From Cyrtodaria siliqua (taxonomy: Eukaryota > Mollusca > Bivalvia > Adapedonta > Hiatellidae): a stretch of DNA of 64,000 nucleotides. The DNA lies in contig JAWPHD010011187.1 in assembly GCA_037043455.1 (NCBI GenBank), positions 22,249-86,248 on the forward strand. The letters are read 5' to 3'. A program made the translations under genes and the position numbers. Below the pieces are notes generated by a model. That model was not told the DNA's origin. It was given only the letters and a program-made list of their open reading frames with translations, and did no database searches. Positions 56,667 to 64,000 of this stretch are shown in pieces (position 1 is the first letter of the stretch; the number at the start of each line of letters is the position of its first letter).

Positions 56667-57359
56667 CTGTAGGGTTTTAATACATAATTTGTTTTTAATT
56701 AAGTGAAAACTAAAACCTAAGCACATTGGTTTTCCTTCAACAACATCCGAAAATTATTTATTGTAGACATCCTATTGTATTTTTGTAATTGTGAAACATG
56801 TATCTCATCATTCTAATGCTTTTCAATGAGCCTCTTTTTTTGGCTGATTTCTAACTTAGGCAATTTGTTGAAAGAAAAAGGTAAAACAGTGAGTTCATAA
56901 TAACTGAAACAAACTTTTGACTTCCAGCAAAAAGGTCCCTGGTGCTAATTTGATTGCAAAACATGTTGATCTTCTCTCGTTTATAGCAAGATAGTGTACA
57001 TCAGCAACTCATGTCAATCTGGAAACAGAGATATATATATATATATAATAATGGATGGATGAAAATGTAGTAAACATTTCAAATCTGTCCATTTGAAATG
57101 CTGATACTCTAGTTCAATTAAGTTTTAAACTCTTTTAACTGCCTTTAAAACAATTAATCTGTAAAAGATTTTGTATTTATTTTAAAGATGTTATTGCCAA
57201 TTATATATATATAATATATATATATATATATCACTTTGCATTAGAATGACAGTTTGTTCATCTACTAAGACTAAAGACTTAAAAGAAATATATTTATATC
57301 CAAATAGGGTAAATTCAATTTAATACTTTTTACTGTTTTCCCTTTTTATTTGAAAACAA

Positions 57360-57950
57360 GAGCCCCGCCTAAACGGGGCATTATATGCCCGGTTCCTAAA
57401 GTTTTTATGTTAAAAGCATTTCCTAGATGTCAGGTCAATGTAACCCTTACCTTTGACCTTCTAACAAAAAAAATAACTGATATGGGGGATGTTGTTTAAC
57501 CAAGAGCACTATTTGTATAACGTTTCAAGACTGTTTCAAATATTTGTGAATAACAGCTGGAAAGGAATTTGTCGTGATCAGGTCACAGTGACCTTGACAT
57601 CTGACCTACTAAGCTTAACAGAGGTTGTTGTTTTAACATGGGTTCTATTTCTGTGAATTTTCAAAATTGTAGGTCTAATAGTTACAAGTTACAGTGAGGA
57701 AAGTGTCTTAGGATTCAGTCATTGTGACCTTGATGACCTACTGAACCCAAAAGTAATAGGCTTCCTCCTCTGACCAAGGACAATGCACCAATGAAGTTTA
57801 ATAAGTTTCCGGGATTGTCATTTGCAATGTGTATGTCCATATGAAGACATAGTGACCTGATCCTTTGACCTACTAAGCCCAAAAACTATAGGATTTCTCC
57901 TCTGCATCTACAAAGTTTCATGAGTGTAGGTATTATACTCCTGGAGTAAG
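57360..57950 (+). repeat. Repeat with GCCCCGCCTAAACGGGGC 5' hairpin, truncated
   Basis: ACAAGAGCCCCGCCTAAACG starts an element with two to three diverged units (CAGTGACCTTGACATCTGAC, TGACCTACTGAACCCAAAAG). It has no clear 3' terminus; the MITE at 57951 interrupts it and units continue to about 58465. Confidence 0.6.
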
Positions 57951-58382
57951 CAGGGTTCGACACAAACTTTTATAAGTAGGAAGCCTGCAAGACTTCCTGT
58001 GTTTGAAAACTGGTGGTCCTTCAAACAGATAGGTGGTCCTTCTCATGTACAGCTTACCGAAACATTACAATAAAAAACACACACATAAACTGTTGTTCTA
58101 TTCAATGTTTACATTATTTTTCAACTTTGTCTTGTTATTTTGGTCGCAGAGGGACATTTCTGAGAATTTTCCACATTTTTAACCCGTTACACAAAGTCAA
58201 TCATGCGAACGATTGACGGTCCTATATGTATAATCCTGCTACATGAGATGAATATACATCATGTATATTTTTAATGTCGGTAATTTAAAATAACAGGCCC
58301 GATGGGCCACCAATCTTTAGGAAATTGATGGTCCTTCCATGTGGACTCATGCCAGCGGACCTGCGTTAGTGTCGAACCCTGG
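57951..58382. mobile_element. 430-bp MITE with CAGGGTTCGACAC inverted repeats
   Basis: CAGGGTTCGACAC at 57951-57963 and GTGTCGAACCCTG at about 58369-58381 are perfect inverted ends. The subterminal parts also correspond (GGTGGTCCTTC near 58009; GATGGTCCTTCC near 58328). The 67-codon frame inside is not supported as a gene. Confidence 0.72.
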
Positions 58383-58470
58383 TTAGCACTTGGAATATGT
58401 ACTGGTAACCTTGACCTTAGACCTAAGGCCCAAAAAATAAATAGGTGTGTTTCCTATTGCATGCTCTAAA

Positions 58471-59730
58471 ACAAGAGGCCCAAGAGGGCCTGTGGACGCT
58501 CTACTGGCTAAAACAGCTCTTATAGATTTAGATAGATATAGCTAGATATAGCTCTCTTCTCCTACAGATTTAACAAAGGAAAATACAACAGGGCAAGAAA
58601 ATCTGTTACTCGTCCTATGCAATATTTGAATGGCCAAATTGATAATTGTTAAAGAATTTCTACTCGTCCTGCATCAATGAGCACTCGTCATAGCGAGCGG
58701 ACGAGTGGAATTTTCGTGCCCTGTACAATATAGCATTTTTCAACAAATCAAGGGCCATAACTCTGTTATTACTAACAAGATCTAGCTGGTTTTCGAAATT
58801 GTCCAAGATTTCATTGATATACCGCGCTTTGCACAACTAGACATCATACTGAGGATTCCTGCCAAATTTCGTAGAAATCCAACAAGCCGTTTAAGAGGAG
58901 AAGCGCCGACAAGAAATTTAAAATAAAAATGTCAAAAGGCCATAACTCCGTCAAAAATCAGCGAACTGGAACAAAAGCGTGACATGCACAACTAGACATC
59001 TTACCGATGCTTCCTGCCAAGTTTCTTCGAAATTCAACAAGGCATTTAGGATGAGTAGCGCCGACAAGAAATTTTAAAGTAAGTGTCAAGTAATTAAAAA
59101 GATAATGGAAAAAAAATTAACAAAATAAAAAAAAAATTCAAATCAATCAAAAAAATATATATAAAAATAAATGAAACAAGAGGCCCAAGAGGGCCTGTGG
59201 ACGCTCTACTGGCTAAAACAGCTCTTATAGATTTAGATAGATATAGCTAGATATAGCTCTCTTCTCCTATAGATTTACAATATAGCATTTTTCAACAAAT
59301 CAAAGGCATACATAACTCTGTTATTACTAACAAGATCTAGCTGGTTTTCGAAATTGTTCAAGATTTCATTGATATACCGCGCTTTGCACAACTAGACATC
59401 ATACTGAGGCTTCCTGCCAAATTTCGTAGAAATCCAACAAGCCGTTTAAGAGGAGAAGCGCCGACAAGAAATTTAAAATAAAAATGTCAAAAGGCCACAA
59501 CTCCGTCAAAAATCAGCGAACTGGAACAAAAGCGTGACATGCACAACTAGACATCTTACCGATGCTTCCTGCCAAGTTTCTTCGAAATTCAACAAGGCAT
59601 TTAGGATGAGTAGCGCCGACAAGAAATTTTAAAGTAAGTGTCAAGTAATTAAAAAGATAATGGAAAAAAAATTAACAAAATAAAAAAAAAATTCAAATCA
59701 ATCAAAAAAATATATATAAAAATAAATGAA
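58471..59730 (+). repeat. Two head-to-tail truncated pearl-like copies
   Basis: Both start ACAAGAGGCCCAAGAGGGCC (58471 and 59176) and share AGATAGATATAGCTAGATAT, ACATCATACTGAGG and TAGCGCCGACAAGAAATTTT, then an A-rich tail. The first is 705 bp with about 150 extra bases near 58573-58728; the second is 555 bp. They are nearly identical to the start of the complete element at 59731, so the array is young. Confidence 0.8.
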
Positions 59731-62127
59731 ACAAGAGGCCCAAGAGGGCCTGTGGACGCTCTACTGGCTAAAACAGCTCTTATAGATTTAGATAGATATA
59801 GCTAGATATAGCTCTCTTCTCCTATAGATTTACAATATAGCATTTTTCAACAAATCAAAGGCATACATAACTCTGTTATTACTAACAAGATCTAGCTGGT
59901 TTTCGAAATTGTCCAAGATTTCATTGATATACCACGCTTTGCACAACTAGACATCATACTGAGGCTTCCTGCCAAATTTCGTAGAAATCCAACAAGCCGT
60001 TTAAGAGGAGTAGCGCCGACAAGAAATTTAAAATATAAATGTCAAAGGGCCATAACTCCGTCAAAAATCAGCGAACTGGAACAAAAGCGTGATATGCACA
60101 ACTAGACATTTTACCGATGCTTCCTGCCAAGTTTCGTCGAAATTCAACACGGCATTTAGGATGAGTAGCGCCGACAAGAATGTTAAAGTAAGTGTCAAGT
60201 AATTAAAAAAAAAAAAAAAAAAAAAATCAAAAAAAAAAATTCAAATCAATCAACAAAAAAAATAAAATAAAAAAATAAAATTGAAACAATTAAAAAAATA
60301 AAAAAATGTTAGCCCTGGGGCGCGTCCAAATTTGACACCAGGTTCACCATTTGAACAAACTTGGTAGAGGACCATAAGCTGATGCTACATGTAATTCATG
60401 AGAGCTCTGTGCCATGTGGTTCCAAAGAAGATTTTTTTTAGTTTTTGCCTATACAAGCCTAAGTAAAACTGTGACCCCCAGGGTGGGGCCAAATGTGACC
60501 AATGGGTCACCATTTGAACAAACTTGGTAGAAGACCATAAGCTTATAGCAAATGCAAAATATTAAACCTCTGGCTCTTGCAGTTTCAGAGAAGAAGATTT
60601 TTTAAGTTTTTCCCTATTCATGTCTATGTAAAAGATGTGACCCTTGGGCCAGGTTCAAATGTGACCCGAGGGTCACCATTTGAACAAACTTGGTAAAGGA
60701 CCATAAGCTTATAACAAATGCAAAATATTAAACCTCTAGCTCTTGCAGTTCCAGAAAAGAAGATTTTTTTCAGTTTCAAGCATTTATGTAAAACTGTGAA
60801 ACCCGGGGCGGGGCCAGATGTGACCCCAGGGTCACCATTTGAACAAAATTGGTAAAGGACCATAAGCTTATAGCAATAGCAAAATATTAAACCTCTGGCC
60901 CTTGCAGTTTCAGAGAAGAAGATTTTTTAAGCTTTTCCCTATACATGTCTATGTAAAACATGTGACCCTTGGGGCGGGGACAAATGTGACCCCAGGGTCA
61001 CCAGTTGAACAAACTTGGTAAAGGACCATAAGCTTATAATAAATGTAAAATATCAAACCTCTGGCTCTTGTAGTTTCCGAGAAGAAGATTTTAAAAAAAA
61101 ATCCTATATAAGTCTATGTAAAACTGTGACCCTCGGGGCAGGGACAAATTTGACCCCAGGGACACCATTTGAACAATCTGTGCCATGTGGTTCCAGAGAA
61201 AAAGATTTTTGTCAGTTTTTCCCTATACAAGCCTATGTAAAACTGTGACCCCCGGGGTGGGGCCAAATATGACCCTTGGGTCACCATTTGAACAAACTTG
61301 GTAGAGGACCACAAGCTTATAGCAAATGCAAAATATTATACCTTCGGCTCTTGCAGTTTCAGAGAAGAAGATTTTTTAAGTTTTTCCTATACATGTCTAT
61401 GTAAAACATGTGACACTTGGGGCGGGGCAAAATGTGACCCGAGGGTCACCATTTGAACAAACTTGGTAAAGGATCATAAGCTTACAGTAAATGCAAAATA
61501 TCAAACCTCTGGCTGTTGTAGTTTCCGAGAAGATTTTTAAAAAAAAAATCCTATATAAGTCTATGTAAAACTGTGACCCCCCGGGGCGGGGACAAATTTG
61601 ACCCCAGGGTCACCATTTGAACAAACTTAGTAGAGGACCATAAGCTGATGCTACATGTAATACATGAAAGCTCTGTGCCTTGTGGTTTCAGAGAAGAAGA
61701 TTTTTTAAAGTTTTTTCCTATATATCTATGAAAAACATGCAAAACCTCAATATACAAACTTTGGACCCCCAGGGCACGGCCATTTTTGACCCCGGGGACT
61801 TTATTTGAACAAACTTGATAGTCTAGGCGTTGGCGATTATTTTAAAAGAAAAACTGTTGAAATCTGTCCAGCGGTTCTGGAGAAGATTTTTTAAGGTTTC
61901 GACCATATATGGTAATGGCAGCCATCTTTGATGTAGCGCTGACCTAATTTTAACAAATCTTAAAAGCATTCAACTAAGGATCATCCACGTGAAGTTTGGT
62001 CAAAATTAGCCAAGCGCTTTCTGAGGAGAAGTCGTTTGAAGAAAAGTTAACGGACGGACGGACGACGGAAGACGGACAACACACCATCACATAAGCTCTG
62101 CTGGCCCTTGGCCAGTAGAGCTAAAAA
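59731..62127 (+). mobile_element. Pearl/HINE-like element, complete ends
   Basis: The left end at 59731 matches the two truncated copies before it. The interior from 60310 has about ten units of about 160 bp (GGGTCACCATTTGAACAAAC, TTGGTAGAGGACCATAAGCT, TTTCAGAGAAGAAGATTTTT). The right end is GGACGGACGGACGACGG, hairpin CTGGCCCTTGGCCAG, TAGAG, CTAA (62121-62124). A-rich tracts lie at 60200-60310. Confidence 0.8.
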
Positions 62128-62228
62128 TTGGGAAAAAAAAAAAATAATGAAAAATTTAAAAATAAATAAATTGAAATTGAAAAAAAAAAAAAAAAAAATC
62201 AAATTAAAAACAAACAAAAACTGTGACC

Positions 62229-63588
62229 TCTGGGGCGCGTCCAAATTTGACACCAGGGTCACCATTTGAACAACCTTGGTAGAGGACCATAAGCTAATGC
62301 TACATGTAATACATGAGAGCTCTGTGCCATGTGGTTCCAGAGAAGAAGATTTTTTTCAGTTTTTGCCTATACAAGCCTAAGTAAAACTGACCCCCAGGGT
62401 GGGGCCAAATGTGACCAATGGGTCACCATTTTAACAAATTTGGTAGAAGACCACAAGCTTATAGCAAATGCAAAATATTAAACCTCTGGCTCTTGCAGTT
62501 TCAGGGAAGAAGATTTTTTAAGTTTTTCCCTATACATGTCTATGTAAAACATGTGACCCTTGGGGCGGGGTCAAATGTGACCCGAGGGTCACCATTTCAA
62601 CAAACTTGGTAAAGGACCAAATGGAAAATATTAAACCTCTGGCTCTTGCAGTTCCAGAGAAGATTTTTTTCAGTTTTTCCCTATACAAGCATTTATGTAA
62701 AACTGTGACCTCCGGGGCGGGGCCAGATGTGACCCCAGGGTCACCATTTGAACAAAATTGGTCAAGGACCATAATCTTATAACAACAGCAAAATATTAAA
62801 CCTCTGGCTCTTGCAGTTTCAGAGAGAAGATTTTTTAAGTTTTTGCCTATACATGTCTATGTAAAACATGTGACCCTTGGGGCGGGGCCAAATGTGACCC
62901 GAGGGTCACCAATTGAACAAACTTGGTAAAGGACCATAAGCTTATAGTAAATGCAAAATATCAAACCTCTGGCTGTTGTAGTTTCCGAGAAGAAGATTTA
63001 AAAAAAAAAATCCTATATAAGTCTATGTAAAACTGTGACCCCAGGGGCGGGGACAAATTTGACCCCAGGGTCACCATTTGAACAAACTTAGTAGAGGACT
63101 ATAAGTTGATGCTACATGTAATACATGAGAGCTCTGCCTTGTGGTTTCGGAGAAGAAGATTTTTTTTAAAAAAATCCTATATGTCTATATGAAAAACATG
63201 CAAAACCTCAATATACAAACTTTGGACCCCCGGGACACGGCCATTTTTTACCCCGGGGACTTTATTTGAACAAACTTGATATTCTTGGCATTGGCGATCA
63301 TTTTATAAGAAAAACTGTTAAAATCTGTCCAGCGGTTCTGGAGAAGAAGATTTTTTAAGGTTTCGACCATATATGGTAATTGCAGCCATCTTGGATGTAG
63401 CGCTGACCTAATTTTAACAAATCTAAAAAGCATTTATCTAAGGATCATCCATGTGAAGTTTGGTCAAAATTAGCCAAGCGGTTTCTGAGGAGAAGTCGTT
63501 TGAAGAAAAGCTAACGGACGACAGACGGACGACAGACAACACACCATTCCATAAGCTCTGCTGGCCCTTGGCCCGAGTAGAGCTAAAA
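62229..63588 (+). repeat. Second, 5'-truncated copy of the same core
   Basis: It begins in GGGGCGCGTCCAAATTTGAC, exactly as 60318 does, and runs parallel to 60318-62127 with several units deleted. It ends CTGGCCCTTGGCCCGAGTAG, AGCTAA, where an extra CG breaks the hairpin stem. The two copies are joined by an A-rich stretch (62130-62225). Confidence 0.78.
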
Positions 63589-64000
63589 ATAGGGTAGGTA
63601 GGTAGGCTTTTTTTTTTTTTTGGAGCAAGATATTGTGAGATTCTACATGTATTTATCTCATAACCCCCGTACAAGTTGATGATACAACTGAAAGTTTCTT
63701 TGTGATATCAGTTTACCTCGATATATTGTGATAAATCATTGTTCAGAACAAATTAATTTTTTTTCATTAAAAGTTTTAGGGTCGGCCCCTTAAAATTAGG
63801 GTCGGTCGGGCCACCGGAAACACAGGTTTTTTTTTTTGGCCTAATTACCCAAAAAGGAACGGGGTTCCTCCACTGACAAAACATTCACAGTCATAGCCTA
63901 TCAAATCGTTCAAGGCGGGGTTATGATCATGCAACCAACCAATGAAATTGCGTCTCGCGGCACGCGACTGAAAGATGACCCAGTATTAAAACAATCTTAC
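63589..64000. other. Right edge, repeat remnant
   Basis: Contains TAGGGTAGGTAGGTAGGC plus a T run, and GGGTCGGCCCCTTAAAATTAGGGTCGGTCGGGCC near 63780-63815, which looks like the ends of another interspersed repeat. No gene supported. Confidence 0.4.

Overview
This is eukaryotic, AT-rich, repeat-dense DNA. It has spliced genes with long introns, tRNA-derived SINEs, and many copies of short repeats with roughly 145-165 bp tandem cores whose ends carry GGACGGACGGACGAC-like runs and a terminal hairpin. That repeat style, plus the three genes below, points to a marine bivalve mollusc (a clam is my best guess; the species is inference). Most of the open reading frames are chance frames inside repeats, so the genes had to be assembled exon by exon from splice sites and reading phase.

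Three host genes are visible. (1) The last coding exon of transketolase (831-1000, + strand), followed by poly(A) signals. (2) A minus-strand gene at 10288-17446 for a membrane protein: a chitin-binding type-2-like cysteine module, one transmembrane segment, a basic cytoplasmic stretch, and a long proline-rich tail. Its signal-peptide exon was not found. (3) A minus-strand gene from about 56666 down to 24404, with at least 13 coding exons. It encodes a long coiled-coil protein whose N-terminal part resembles IHO1/CCDC36, the meiotic double-strand-break factor of the Mer2 family. Its first exon is missing or upstream, and one junction near 38.5-46.6 kb is unresolved.

Mobile DNA fills the rest: 2.3-5.0 kb large foldback with a nested 380-bp element; 6.1-8.4, 48.2-50.6, 50.9-52.3 and 58.5-63.6 kb tandem-core elements that look like the bivalve pearl / Helentron-associated (HINE) type, ending in a hairpin and CTAA; 13.6-16.4 kb a 72-bp minisatellite; 20.5-22.0 kb a broken Jockey-like LINE; 28.2-30.6 kb palindromic repeats and a mariner-type MITE; 32.5-33.4 kb a SINE inserted into a 380-bp element; 39.0-43.8 kb a broken Mutator-like transposase gene beside a His-Me finger (HNH-type) endonuclease gene, both between two copies of one 460-bp MITE; 53.2-55.4 kb another inverted-repeat element.

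The most unusual observation is the 13.6-16.4 kb array. Each unit is a copy of the 3' end of the transmembrane exon of gene 2 together with its 5' splice site, so the intron carries nearly 40 near-perfect decoy donor sites in sense orientation directly after the real one. The second is the pairing of a Mutator-like transposase with a homing-type nuclease in one bracketed segment.
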